A stretch of DNA of 64,000 nucleotides, taken from JAJZXY01 sp046706185 (lineage in GTDB: Archaea > Thermoplasmatota > Thermoplasmata > Sysuiplasmatales > Sysuiplasmataceae). The DNA lies in the NCBI GenBank assembly GCA_046706185.1, contig JBJKPR010000036.1, forward strand, positions 22,513-86,512. The letters run 5' to 3'. A program made the position numbers and the translations under genes. The notes beneath the pieces were generated by a model. That model was not told where the DNA came from and ran no database searches. It worked only from the letters and a program-made list of their open reading frames with translations. This document shows, piece by piece, positions 17,093 to 24,983 of the stretch (positions within the stretch are counted from its first letter, which is position 1; each line of letters starts with the position of its first letter).

Positions 17093-17110
17093 TGACAAGG
17101 TGATGAAAAG

Positions 17111-17689
17111 ATGCCTGAAACAACAGTTGCAAAGGAAAAAACAGCGCTTGTGGTGATAGACCTTCAGAAGGGCATAACCTCATCCCCCGTTTTCCCAAGG
17201 AATTCGGGCGAGGTGATAAGGAATGCGGCAAAGCTTGCCGATGAATTCAGGAAGAACAGGATGCCTGTCTTTCTCGTGCACGTGCTGCCCGTTCCGCCGC
17301 TGGCCCTCAGACCGGAAACAGACGCTGAGCAGCAGGTAACTGCCGGCATGGCCGCCGACTGGGGGGAATTAGTGCCTGAAATGGGTCCCAAGGAAGGGGA
17401 CATTGTAATAACGAAGAGACAGTGGGGTGCCTTCTACGGGACAGAGCTTGAAATGCAGCTCAGGAGGAGGGGAATCACGACAATCGTGCTATGCGGGATA
17501 TCGACCAACTTCGGTGTCGAAAGCACCGCGCGGTTCGCTTACGAGTACGGGTTCAACCAGATATTCGCGGAAGATGCAATGGCCTCCAGGTCGGAAGAGG
17601 GACACAGGGTGGCGCTACAGACGACATTTCCAAGGATGGGAAAGCTAAGGAGCACAGAAGACATCATAGGGGCACTCCAGAGCAGGTGA
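17111..17689 (+). CDS. Isochorismatase-fold hydrolase lacking the catalytic cysteine
   Basis: 192 residues, the length of a single isochorismatase domain. The catalytic Asp is in ALVVIDLQKGI (about residue 17) and the Lys in ITKRQWGAFYGT (about residue 100). The position of the nucleophilic Cys in nicotinamidase-type members (normally TNxCVE) reads GISTNFGVESTAR, with Gly. Enzymes of the isochorismatase branch also have Gly here and act without a thiol, so a vinyl-ether or other non-amide hydrolase is more likely than an amidase. An AAGGTGATG site precedes the ATG. It probably shares an operon with the HD hydrolase upstream. Confidence 0.88.
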   Translation: MPETTVAKEKTALVVIDLQKGITSSPVFPRNSGEVIRNAAKLADEFRKNRMPVFLVHVLPVPPLALRPETDAEQQVTAGMAADWGELVPEMGPKEGDIVITKRQWGAFYGTELEMQLRRRGITTIVLCGISTNFGVESTARFAYEYGFNQIFAEDAMASRSEEGHRVALQTTFPRMGKLRSTEDIIGALQSR

Positions 17690-17732
17690 GGGGCCGGCTG
17701 CAAGGCGGGCTTGAAAAGACGGTACGTTACAA

Positions 17733-17739
17733 TTATATA
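17733..17739 (+). promoter_or_regulatory. TATA box of the GfcR-like regulator gene
   Basis: TTATATA, placing the transcription start near 17763, about 8 nt before the ATG at 17771. The leader is too short for a Shine-Dalgarno site. Confidence 0.5.
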
Positions 17740-17770
17740 CCAAGGTCGGAAATAATCAAAAGGGTATCAG

Positions 17771-18412
17771 ATGGTAGAGGTAAAGGAGCTCGCAGCCAAG
17801 GCACACGAACTGCAGAAAAAGGGTTTGCAACCTACGGAGATAGGTGACGAACTTCACCTGACAGTCGATACTGTCAACTACCTGCTCGAGGAAGGAGAGG
17901 AGGGGGCCCTGCCGCCATCTGACGTCAAGATAGGTTGGCGCTCCCTCGGCGTCAGTCCGCACAGAATGTGGCTAGTGGGCGAAATACTGGCAGACATGGC
18001 AAGCGAGGAGCTCGCGAAGCAGGATGTGAAGGCAGATTCTGTTGTGGGCATAGCGCTCAACGGGGTCGGCTTCGCAAACACGATTGCACAGATACTGGAG
18101 GCAGAGGTCATCGTTTACAGGCCACCTTCCGAAAGGACCAATTCAGGAGGTGCGTTCAGCTCAAACTATGCCTCACCAAAGGGAAAGAAGGTCGTGGTTG
18201 TGGACGACGTGCTTTCCACAGGCCACGCGATGGAATCTGCCGTCAACGACATTCGTGCCGCGGGTGGAGAGCCTGTTGTATGCCTTGTGATAGTAAACAA
18301 GAGCAGCCAGGACGAAATAGGAGGCGTCAGGCTAAGGGGGATAATAAGGGCAAGGTCCATCGGCGGTACAATACTTGGCGGTGGCCCGCTCAGGTCGTTC
18401 GCCTACAAGTGA
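17771..18412 (+). CDS. HTH-phosphoribosyltransferase regulator (GfcR / PyrE-like)
   Basis: 213 residues in two parts. Residues 1-50 form a helix-turn-helix (AAKAHELQKKGLQPTEIG, then LTVDTVNYLLE). Residues 75-213 form a type I phosphoribosyltransferase domain with the PRPP-binding motif VVVVDDVLSTGHA near residue 145. This architecture belongs to the archaeal orotate-phosphoribosyltransferase-like group. In haloarchaea it includes GfcR, a transcriptional regulator of sugar catabolism; related bacterial PurR proteins sense PRPP. A DNA-binding, PRPP-sensing regulator is more likely than an OPRT enzyme. It is apparently monocistronic. Confidence 0.85.
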   Translation: MVEVKELAAKAHELQKKGLQPTEIGDELHLTVDTVNYLLEEGEEGALPPSDVKIGWRSLGVSPHRMWLVGEILADMASEELAKQDVKADSVVGIALNGVGFANTIAQILEAEVIVYRPPSERTNSGGAFSSNYASPKGKKVVVVDDVLSTGHAMESAVNDIRAAGGEPVVCLVIVNKSSQDEIGGVRLRGIIRARSIGGTILGGGPLRSFAYK

Positions 18413-18555
18413 GCACGGGGAAATACAGATTAATATTCGGGAAGTTATTCCAGTCAGCAGCGGAGCGTGTTGAACCCTTGCCTTGATACCTGCCGCAGAG
18501 GATCGCCGGAGTACCTGGACGGGCAAGTGAATGCCCATGTGAAGGGGGCGGTCGC

Positions 18556-19308
18556 ATGATCAGCGTCGTATCCGACGATTTCAGGTTTTCATATGACGTT
18601 GCAAACAGGCTGAAGCGCTTCGGTGCTTCCTTCGAGCACGTGGATCCGGGACAGAACATACCAAAGGGCACGATGGTTGTCATCAAGAAGGGCCGCCCGA
18701 TGGTGATCATGGAAGGGAGCAGGTTCACGATTTACGGCGAGCCTGAAGATGCAACTGTGAAGGCATGGCTTGTTTCCGGGGGCCTCACGGACTGGAACAG
18801 CGATGTGTATCTCGGGATAGACCCTGGAGAGACGCCCGGAATAGCCATCTTCTCGAACAACAGGCGGATTGCAACGGCAAGGGCGCGGACACCTGAGAGC
18901 GTGTCATTCTACACTAGAACGCTTGCGGCACTCGTAGGAACCAAGAAAGTCAATGTGCGTATAGGGGATGGCGACCCGACAAACAGGGACAGGATAATAA
19001 GGGCCGTCTGGTCAACGTGCAACCAGGTCGAGGTTGTGGACGAGAGGAGGACAAGCAAGCAGGCCGGGTCTGACGAGGAAGCCGCCTCGCTCATAGGGAT
19101 GACGAGGGGAGAGCTGCTGACCGAAAGGCCGGAGGTGCTTCCCTCCGAGGGCGAGCTGAGGAATATACAGAGGAAGAGCAGGCTGCAGAGCGGTGGACAC
19201 ACAACTATTTCGCGCCTTCTCGCTGAGGCCGTCGCGAGAGGGGAGAAATCGATGGAGGATGCAATAGAGCAGCAGAAGAGCGCGGAGAAGAGCAGGAAGT
19301 CAGAATAG
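18556..19308 (+). CDS. RuvC/YqgF-like RNase H-fold protein of unknown function
   Basis: 250 residues. The middle begins with VYLGIDPGETPGIAIF (about residue 90), the first-strand motif of RuvC/YqgF-type RNase H folds with its Asp. About 60 residues later comes VEVVDERRTSKQA, which closely resembles the DERxT motif of YqgF/RuvX. The last acidic residue of an active nuclease is not obvious. The N-terminal 80 residues form a separate small domain of unknown type. The C-terminus is charged and probably helical. It could be a structure-specific nuclease or a nucleic-acid-binding relative. The leader (18413-18555) holds a TATA-like ATTAATA near 18429 and a GGGCA/TGCCC hairpin (18521-18536). Its 3' end overlaps the convergent decarboxylase by 9 bp. 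Confidence 0.7.
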   Translation: MISVVSDDFRFSYDVANRLKRFGASFEHVDPGQNIPKGTMVVIKKGRPMVIMEGSRFTIYGEPEDATVKAWLVSGGLTDWNSDVYLGIDPGETPGIAIFSNNRRIATARARTPESVSFYTRTLAALVGTKKVNVRIGDGDPTNRDRIIRAVWSTCNQVEVVDERRTSKQAGSDEEAASLIGMTRGELLTERPEVLPSEGELRNIQRKSRLQSGGHTTISRLLAEAVARGEKSMEDAIEQQKSAEKSRKSE

Positions 19309-20268
19309 ATGGTCTGAGACGACCCTGCTTGGACCGCCGACTGTGCACCTCATTGTCTTCAGCCCGAGAGAGCTGATCCTCTTTTCAACTTCAGAAGCAG
19401 TTCCCTCCGTGCAGTTGATGTAAACGGTTGCACCTGTGTCTATGGAAAAGTAACATTCAGTCCCCCCCTTCCTCATCGCCCTGACCTCACCTATGACTGA
19501 TAGGGTCTCGGGCTTCCAGAATATCATACCAGTGGGTCCGCTCATTGTGACAGCATGAAGCATCAGCGTGTCAGCCTCTGCAAGCGCCCCGATCCTGCCG
19601 GCATCACCGGAGCTTATGGCATCCTCCATCCTTGATAGCGCACCGTGGAGATATGACAGGCGGCCTGCGAAGAGTGGAGACCGGACGACCTCCCTGTGAG
19701 CATCCTCTGTCTGCTTCAGATTCTCGATGAGTGCCACAACCATCTCAAGCCTGACTTCTTCGCCTGCAATGCAGTACGCGTAACTGTCCTCGTGCCTTGT
19801 TCCCATTTTCCATCTTGAGAACCCCCCTGTCACAGCCCTTGTTGCGGACCCTGCCCCGAGCCTGGAAAGGGCAGATAGAGCCCGCGGCTGAAGCCTGAGG
19901 CCCGCAGCCGCAGCTGCAGCAGTCGCAAGGGCGGCGAATCCGGACGAGGATGCCCCCAGTCCCACACCGGAGGGAAAGCTGTTCTCAGATTCCATCCTGA
20001 ACTTCTCGCCTGTCCCGGCCATCCTCCTCACCTCATCCACAACACTCAGAATCCGCTCCATCGCCCTGCCGTTCGCCTTCTTGCCATCGACAACAGCAGT
20101 ATCCTCGGCGAAGTCGCCAAACTCCAGTGTTGTCCTTGTCGAGAGCGGGGCTGTGGCGACCGAAATCGAATCGTGGTAGGGTAGACGCAGTTTTTCGTCG
20201 CTGAGCCCGTGGTACTTTATGAGTCCCTGCATTGGATGGGCAATTGAAGTTGCTTTAGCCGTGCACAC
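19300..20268 (-). CDS. Mevalonate (bis)phosphate decarboxylase, GHMP family
   Basis: 322 residues, family of diphosphomevalonate decarboxylase. Motifs in order are LIKYHGL and LRLPYHDSISV (residues 16-36), the GHMP phosphate loop GVGLGASSSGFAAL (about 100), GSATRAVTGGFSRWKMG (about 138), and YFSIDTGATVYI (about 280). The last retains the Asp that is essential for decarboxylation. Mevalonate 3-kinase of Thermoplasma, a close relative, lacks decarboxylase ability. The organism type suggests mevalonate 3,5-bisphosphate decarboxylase, making isopentenyl phosphate for archaeal lipids, but 5-phosphate or 5-diphosphate substrates cannot be excluded. Asn of the usual LNLPTNSSIS motif is replaced by His. 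The start GTG lies 3 bases after the archease stop with GAGGTG overlap, so both form one operon. Confidence 0.85.
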   Translation of the reverse strand: MCTAKATSIAHPMQGLIKYHGLSDEKLRLPYHDSISVATAPLSTRTTLEFGDFAEDTAVVDGKKANGRAMERILSVVDEVRRMAGTGEKFRMESENSFPSGVGLGASSSGFAALATAAAAAAGLRLQPRALSALSRLGAGSATRAVTGGFSRWKMGTRHEDSYAYCIAGEEVRLEMVVALIENLKQTEDAHREVVRSPLFAGRLSYLHGALSRMEDAISSGDAGRIGALAEADTLMLHAVTMSGPTGMIFWKPETLSVIGEVRAMRKGGTECYFSIDTGATVYINCTEGTASEVEKRISSLGLKTMRCTVGGPSRVVSDHLF

Positions 20269-20271
20269 ACC

Positions 20272-20676
20272 TCATACGTCTATTATGAACTTGGCATATC
20301 CCTCTCCGGTATTAAATTCCAGCATGTGGTATGTCACCGCCTTCACATCGTTCCTGAGCTTGTGCCTCCTCCTGTCGATCTTCTCCCCTCTCGCAACACA
20401 TTTCAGTCTCAGCCCCTCGACGCTTACATTGAAGTCGCAGAAAAGGAAGCTCATCGTGCTGTGAAGGAAAACGAGCTCGTTAAGGAAATCAACAAGAAGA
20501 GATTCGATGGATGTTCCTTCCAGCAGTATCTCTTCCTCCCCCTTCGCTTTCACGTTTCCAAGGTCTGCTATCTGCTCGAACAAAGCGGTCGCGGAGTTCT
20601 CGAATATCTCGTCTGCCGTGGCACCGAATGCCTGTATCTGCACGTCCGCTGTGTGATCCAGCAGCCTGTATTTCAC
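20272..20676 (-). CDS. Archease, RtcB RNA-ligase activator
   Basis: A 134-residue protein of the archease family, which loads metal and GTP on the tRNA-splicing ligase RtcB and speeds multiple turnover. The N-terminal signature is YRLLDHTADVQIQAFG, with the metal-ligand Asp. Further signatures are LLVDFLNELVFL in the middle and AVTYHMLEF near the end. The open frame extends to 20748. I chose GTG 20676 because family members begin just before this point and a TATA-like GTTATTTT lies about 36 bp upstream. Three tRNA genes in this window carry introns that need the splicing ligase. It is divergent from the peptidase gene. Confidence 0.92.
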   Translation of the reverse strand: MKYRLLDHTADVQIQAFGATADEIFENSATALFEQIADLGNVKAKGEEEILLEGTSIESLLVDFLNELVFLHSTMSFLFCDFNVSVEGLRLKCVARGEKIDRRRHKLRNDVKAVTYHMLEFNTGEGYAKFIIDV

Positions 20677-20725
20677 ACTATGAATAAGTGGATACAACAA
20701 AATAACAGTTGTTGTGCAGTGCACA

Positions 20726-20737
20726 GATATATTATAA
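20726..20737 (+). promoter_or_regulatory. TATA box of the Xaa-Pro peptidase gene
   Basis: GATATATTATAA, centred about 27 bp before the ATG at 20758. This predicts transcription starting on or next to the start codon, a leaderless mRNA. Confidence 0.55.
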
Positions 20738-20757
20738 GTGGATTTCAATCAGCAGGC

Positions 20758-21843
20758 ATGGAAACGAGAAACTCAAGATTGTTCTCTCTTCTCGACGGCA
20801 AGGCAGATGTTGTTGCGATCGTAAACAGCGGCGACAGCCACACGGACCACAATTTCAAGTACTTCACGAAAGCGAAATCTGGCATATTCGAAGGGTCATT
20901 CGCATTCGTCGGTCCGAAAAGCACAAGTGTCGTCACAAGCGTTCTTGAAGCCGGGTCACTGAAGGGACTGGATGTAAGGGTCAGGGTTTCCAGCACAAGG
21001 AAGCAGTCAGAGAAGATTATTGGAACCATGCTTTCAAAGTACAAGACTGTAGGGCTGAACTACCCAGCTGTCACATACGAGGGATTTAGACAGCTCAAGA
21101 GGAGCTTCAGGGGCAAGATAGTTGACGTTAGCGAGGAGATAGCCAGGTGCAGGGCAGTCAAGGACAGGGATGAGATAAGGAGGATCGGGGAGTCGTGCAG
21201 GATTGCATCAAGGGTGGCGGACAGGATACCGGACATGATGACTGAAGGCATGACTGAAAGCCAGCTCTCCGCGAAGCTTTCGATGGCACTGTACGAGGAA
21301 GGAAGCGAGGGGCCCTCCTTCTCCCCCATAGTGTCTTTTGGCAAGACGACTGCAATACCGCACTACTTCCCAGGCAGGGTCAAGCTGAAGAAGGGGGACT
21401 TCGTGCTCACTGACTTCGGTGGAAAGTATGACATGTACTGTTCCGACATTACAAGGACATACATGTTCGGCAAGGCAAGCGACAGACAGCGCCTGCTGTA
21501 CGAGACCGTCAAGGCGTCGCAGGAGGCACCGTTTTCGATGATAAAGCCCGGAGCGCTGGAGAAGGATGTGGATGCGACCGCTAGGCGAGTTATTGACGGA
21601 ACCGAGTTTAAGGGAAAGTTCATACACGGGCTCGGCCACGGCCTTGGACTGCAGGTTCATGACGGCGGACCTGTCCTTTCACCAAGAGGCGAGGAGAGAT
21701 TGGCAGAGGGAATGGTTGTCACAGTTGAGCCGGGAGCATATGTGGAAGGCTATGGCGGAGTAAGGATAGAGGACGACGTTGTGCTCACAAGGAATGGCTG
21801 CAAACTGCTGACGGATGCCAGGAAAGAACTGATAGAGGTCTGA
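20758..21843 (+). CDS. pepQ: Xaa-Pro aminopeptidase/dipeptidase (M24B)
   Basis: 361 residues. The N-terminal creatinase-like domain (residues 1-125) is followed by the pita-bread catalytic domain. The two-metal site is visible: His in IPHYFP, Asp pair in LTDFGGKYDMYCSDITRTY, His in HGLGHGLGLQVHD, Glu in VEPGAYVEGYGG and the last Glu in VRIEDDVVLT. It cleaves peptides before or after proline in the cytoplasm. The open frame continues upstream into the archease promoter, but the TATA box fixes the ATG at 20758 as a leaderless start. Confidence 0.93.
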   Translation: METRNSRLFSLLDGKADVVAIVNSGDSHTDHNFKYFTKAKSGIFEGSFAFVGPKSTSVVTSVLEAGSLKGLDVRVRVSSTRKQSEKIIGTMLSKYKTVGLNYPAVTYEGFRQLKRSFRGKIVDVSEEIARCRAVKDRDEIRRIGESCRIASRVADRIPDMMTEGMTESQLSAKLSMALYEEGSEGPSFSPIVSFGKTTAIPHYFPGRVKLKKGDFVLTDFGGKYDMYCSDITRTYMFGKASDRQRLLYETVKASQEAPFSMIKPGALEKDVDATARRVIDGTEFKGKFIHGLGHGLGLQVHDGGPVLSPRGEERLAEGMVVTVEPGAYVEGYGGVRIEDDVVLTRNGCKLLTDARKELIEV

Positions 21844-21939
21844 CGCTGCAACCCCCCTGGCCCAACTTTCTGGCCTCACGTGCCAATTCAGCGGCACAGA
21901 ACGCGTGTCCAGCATGCCCCTGCAATGACAGAATTACCG

Positions 21940-22329
21940 TCAATCGTGGCTTAGGTTGTCCACGGTCACAGTGTTGCCCTGTTCAAAGCGCCTGAGCACG
22001 TCAAGTGAGTTTCCGTCCGTACTTACACTTCCTACCCTGAAGACAGGTACGTACGGTTCGGGACGCGAACTCCTGCTGACTGGTGTTGGACCGAAGAAGA
22101 TGCATAACGACCGCCCCTCCTCCCAGTAAGCTATGTCCCCGACATCAACATTCTTGGTCTTCTTGCCTACAGGGATGGCCTCTGGTAATTCGAAGTATAT
22201 CTCCTCCCCCCACACATTTCCAGCAGCGGTCACCGGCAGCTGTGCAATGAGTTCATCAATCTCAGGGGAGTCGGTGAGTTCCCCCTCCACTTTCCCCGAA
22301 TGCAGGCTGAAAACAATGCGTCTCGACAT
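21940..22329 (-). CDS. Cyclophilin-like (TM1367-type) beta-barrel protein
   Basis: 129 residues. The pattern GNVWGEEIYFELPEAIP, followed by VDVGDIAYW and RSLCIFFGPTPVS, is typical of the small cyclophilin-like family found in archaea and bacteria (TM1367-like). These share the cyclophilin barrel but lack the isomerase active-site set, so prolyl isomerase activity is not implied. The molecular role is unknown. It is divergent from the ZPR1 gene with a 106-bp spacer. Confidence 0.8.
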   Translation of the reverse strand: MSRRIVFSLHSGKVEGELTDSPEIDELIAQLPVTAAGNVWGEEIYFELPEAIPVGKKTKNVDVGDIAYWEEGRSLCIFFGPTPVSRSSRPEPYVPVFRVGSVSTDGNSLDVLRRFEQGNTVTVDNLSHD

Positions 22330-22435
22330 GCCACACGTAATGCAAACCAGAGCAGATGAAATTTGCCAAAATCAGGTGGAAGCACTGCCCCGTCAGGAAC
22401 AAGTTTATGTATTGCAACAACGGAATGGTCTTCAA

Positions 22436-23110
22436 ATGGAGAACAGCGACGAAGGGGACAGAAAAGGGGGGAAGGATCCGGTTATTTCCGGGCCTCCTGT
22501 TGAGGTGGAGATAGAACAGCCCTGTGTTTCCTGCGGCAGGAAGGGAGTGGTCAACATAGTCTCTAACCTGGAACTTCCCTACCTCGGGGCTGCGATGCAG
22601 ACGACATACATCTGCCGCTCCTGCGGCTTCAAGCACTCCGACCTGATCACGCTTGAGAACAGGGGAGCGCTGAGATACGAGGCATACGTGGAGAACGAGG
22701 CAGGACTCAGCCTGCGTGTCGTCAGGTCGAATTCGGGGACAATAAGGATACCTGAGCTCGGAGTGGAGATAGAGCCCGGGCTGGCGTCAGAGAGCTTCAT
22801 ATCAAACACGGAAGGGATACTGGAAAGGGTCGAGGAAGTGATAAGCGTGCTCATGAGAGACGCGGAGCTCGATGTCCATGAAAAATGCACTAGGCTGCTT
22901 GGACAGCTTGAGAGCATGAAAAACGGTCAGAGGGCGTTTCATCTCGTTGTAGAAGACCCTTACGGAAACAGCGCAATACTTGGTGAAGGCGTAAAGGTAA
23001 CGGAGCTGACGGAGGAGGAGGCTGGCAGGCTCAAGAAGGGGGAAATGACTTTCGACCTTATGCCTTTGCAAGTTGACCACAGAAATGAGGACAGCCAGGC
23101 AGAAGACTGA
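22436..23110 (+). CDS. ZPR1-type zinc finger protein, archaeal single-domain form
   Basis: 224 residues. A C4 zinc finger is clear: CVSCGRKG near residue 24 and CRSCGFKH about 33 residues later. It is followed by the beta-rich A-domain of the ZPR1 family (LRVVRSNSGTIRIPELGVEIE), including the conserved FISNTEGIL stretch. Eukaryotic ZPR1 has two copies and acts as a chaperone for eEF1A; the archaeal form has one. I chose ATG 22436, about 30 bp after a TATA-like AGTTTATG (22402-22409). The upstream open frame is antisense to the cyclophilin-like gene and rejected. EF-1A is encoded in the same window. Confidence 0.9.
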   Translation: MENSDEGDRKGGKDPVISGPPVEVEIEQPCVSCGRKGVVNIVSNLELPYLGAAMQTTYICRSCGFKHSDLITLENRGALRYEAYVENEAGLSLRVVRSNSGTIRIPELGVEIEPGLASESFISNTEGILERVEEVISVLMRDAELDVHEKCTRLLGQLESMKNGQRAFHLVVEDPYGNSAILGEGVKVTELTEEEAGRLKKGEMTFDLMPLQVDHRNEDSQAED

Positions 23111-23146
23111 GGATTGAACAGCCGGGCCAAGGGTCTTAGAAAATCA

Positions 23147-23164
23147 TTTAAACATAGCTATGTT
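23147..23164 (+). promoter_or_regulatory. TATA element and 14-bp palindrome before tRNA-Thr
   Basis: ATTTAAACA at 23147-23155 lies about 30 bp before the tRNA. AACATAGCTATGTT at 23151-23164 is a perfect palindrome overlapping the TATA element and the region down to the expected transcription start. Confidence 0.45.
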
Positions 23165-23180
23165 GTTCATTCGTCCTGGT

Positions 23181-23266
23181 GCCACCATAGCTCAGGCGGT
23201 AGAGCGGCTGACTTGTATGATTTCAAGGAAATCAGCAGGTCGGGAGTTCAAATCTCCCTGGTGGCT
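23181..23266 (+). tRNA. tRNA-Thr (anticodon TGT) with a 13-nt intron
   Basis: The acceptor strand GCCACCA pairs with TGGTGGC, discriminator T. The D arm is GCTC/GAGC. The anticodon stem GCTGA/TCAGC is interrupted after position 37 by an intron at about 23218-23230. The T arm is GGGAG-TTCAAAT-CTCCC. The anticodon is at 23214-23216. CTTG of the loop can pair with CAAG of the intron, as in a relaxed bulge-helix-bulge. The splice points may shift by one A. CCA is not encoded. Confidence 0.93.
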
Positions 23267-23618
23267 CTCGCCCCAGAGTTTTTGACCCGGTAGCTGTCGG
23301 TTCGAGGGGCAGGACAGCATAATTCCACGTAGTCAATCGCCTGTTGACACTGAATATTGCAGTGCAAGGAGATGCCCGTTTCAAGTGCCTGAGGTGACTG
23401 TGCTGGCAGGAATAATCTGGAATGTACGCTCCCCGCTGGAGCCTTTAGCTGGCTGGCAACCATTAAGGCGCTCACGAGAAGCCGATATCGCTTCTCTTTG
23501 TCAGAATTGATCACGCGGGGAAATAACGTATCATAGGAGTTCTACCTCAAAATCGAGTGCTTTCTTTAAAGCAGAAACATAAATTTATGACAGCCAACTG
23601 GTTTGATCATCGGGAATT
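23267..23618. other. 352-bp spacer after tRNA-Thr
   Basis: No convincing gene. It starts with a short T-run (23279-23283) that could end tRNA transcription. The end (23572-23590) is A/T-rich with a TATA-like ATAAATTTATGA that fits the next gene. An 88-codon minus-strand frame here overlaps the tRNA and is rejected. Confidence 0.5.
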
Positions 23619-24329
23619 TTGACAGAGCGGCAGCCCCCTCCAACACGGTGCAGCATGTTTGAGGTAATTAGGAAAAGAATAAAGTTTGAACCTCCCTCAA
23701 TGATTCAGGGGCGAATATACATGGAGAGGAAGGTAAGAACCATCCTCTCGATTGCAGTGTCTGCAATCCTGGTATTGTGGATTCTGTTTGCGTCCCTTCA
23801 GTTGAAGTCATCGATCGCATCGAACGCACAACTTTCTGAACTAACAACCGGATATGCAACATTCGTTGTTCAAACCGAAATAATATCCATAACGTCTGCC
23901 CCGATTAACATTACATTCACCTACAGGTTCGTTAACATCTCATTGACATTCGCGCAACCACATAGTATGGATCCTGCTGAGCTTCGATTCTACATCACGA
24001 ACCAATCGCATGAAATGAAGCTCCCGAATGGATCGCTCTCACCCGGAATATATGCCGACTATGAGGTTGGCTTCTATCCGTACGGCTGGTTTTCAATATG
24101 GGGGCAGACAATTGTGCCGATCTATGCAGGGATAATGACAAATCCTGATGGTAATGTTGTATGCGGTCATCTGGTAGATGGAACTGAAGTTAATGATTCG
24201 TTCGTCCAGTCAGGTGCTGTGTTGACCTTCTTCTTCATGCCCGGCCTCCCGTCCATTCAGGGCTACGTCATAAGCGCAATATACAATGGCTCTAGCATCG
24301 CCAGCATCATGCTTGCTGACAGAGTTTAG
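23619..24329 (+). CDS. Membrane-anchored exported protein of unknown function
   Basis: Up to 236 residues. A short basic N-terminus is followed by one strong hydrophobic helix (ILSIAVSAILVLWILFASL, about residues 45-63) and a long extracellular beta-rich domain with several N-x-S/T sequons (NITF, NISL, NQS, NGS). I recognise no family. Composition is A/T-richer than the neighbours. The start is unsure: TTG 23619 lies about 10 nt after the transcription start predicted from the TATA-like element at 23579-23588, while ATG 23655 or ATG 23721 would place the helix nearer the N-terminus. It sits alone in a gene-poor stretch next to tRNA-Thr and may be a recent acquisition. Confidence 0.6.
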   Translation: MTERQPPPTRCSMFEVIRKRIKFEPPSMIQGRIYMERKVRTILSIAVSAILVLWILFASLQLKSSIASNAQLSELTTGYATFVVQTEIISITSAPINITFTYRFVNISLTFAQPHSMDPAELRFYITNQSHEMKLPNGSLSPGIYADYEVGFYPYGWFSIWGQTIVPIYAGIMTNPDGNVVCGHLVDGTEVNDSFVQSGAVLTFFFMPGLPSIQGYVISAIYNGSSIASIMLADRV

Positions 24330-24983
24330 CTACGGGAAAAACCATTCAACTTTGAAATACATCATAAAATTATTACTATATACGTGTATAGTCTTAAGAA
24401 AACAACATGGAACTGCAGCGATTGAAATACATGGTCCCCTCTGTTCGAAACCAACGATCTTCCTGAGCCCGATTAAGTCACAGATTTGATATGCATACAT
24501 TTCATCAATGCAGCGGCTTCTGTTCGGTGGAGGATCGTTAAGCATTCACGTAAGGTGCCTGTCCCATCCATGCAATTATTTTGGAGCAGGGCAGCGCCTG
24601 GAAAGCAGGTTTCCTGCCAAACTATATCAGGGCCAGTTAATTGCCAGACTTTCCAGGATCATGCCCTGAGGGACAAATCTCCTCACTCCGCACCCTCTCC
24701 GCCCTGGAATGAAGTTCTGTAAAAGGAAGGCAGCCGTTCAGGTGCGACGCAGGAGTCACTGAAATGCCATGTTGACCATTGAACCTAACTCATCCCCCCT
24801 TTATTGACCATACAGTTCTCTGTTCCCTCACGCGTTCCCACAGCAGCACTTTGTCAGAACATTCAAAGCTCGTTACAGGGGCCGAAAACGCGGCATTGCC
24901 GCTAAACGAAAATGAAACTTGAGCAACCTGTCTCCTGGCATATTTCGAAAAGGATTAATTACACAGCGCACGTAATGTGCGGC
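24330..24983. other. 654-bp gene-poor spacer before aconitase
   Basis: No credible coding region. It contains a near-perfect 16-bp inverted repeat CTATATACGTGTATAG (24376-24391). A short stretch, ACAAATCTCC at about 24674, matches part of the T arm of the nearby tRNA-Thr, too short to interpret. The TATA-like ATTAATTAC at 24954-24962 belongs to aconitase. Confidence 0.5.
24954..24962 (+). promoter_or_regulatory. TATA box of the aconitase gene
   Basis: ATTAATTAC centred about 26 bp before ATG 24984, which predicts a leaderless transcript and argues against the upstream ATGs at 24912 and 24975. Confidence 0.5.

Noticed and set aside
20326..20757. Long N-terminal extension of the Xaa-Pro peptidase
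   Set aside because: It is antisense to archease, and a TATA box sits about 27 bp before ATG 20758.
22133..22435. N-terminal extension of the ZPR1 protein
   Set aside because: Antisense to the cyclophilin-like gene; the TATA-like box and the zinc finger position favour ATG 22436.
23248..23514. Minus-strand frame of 88 codons after tRNA-Thr
   Set aside because: It overlaps the tRNA and has no promoter or recognisable domain.
24665..24690. Possible second copy of the tRNA-Thr 3' end as an attachment site
   Set aside because: Only about ten bases match the T arm and the acceptor part is missing; chance is likely.
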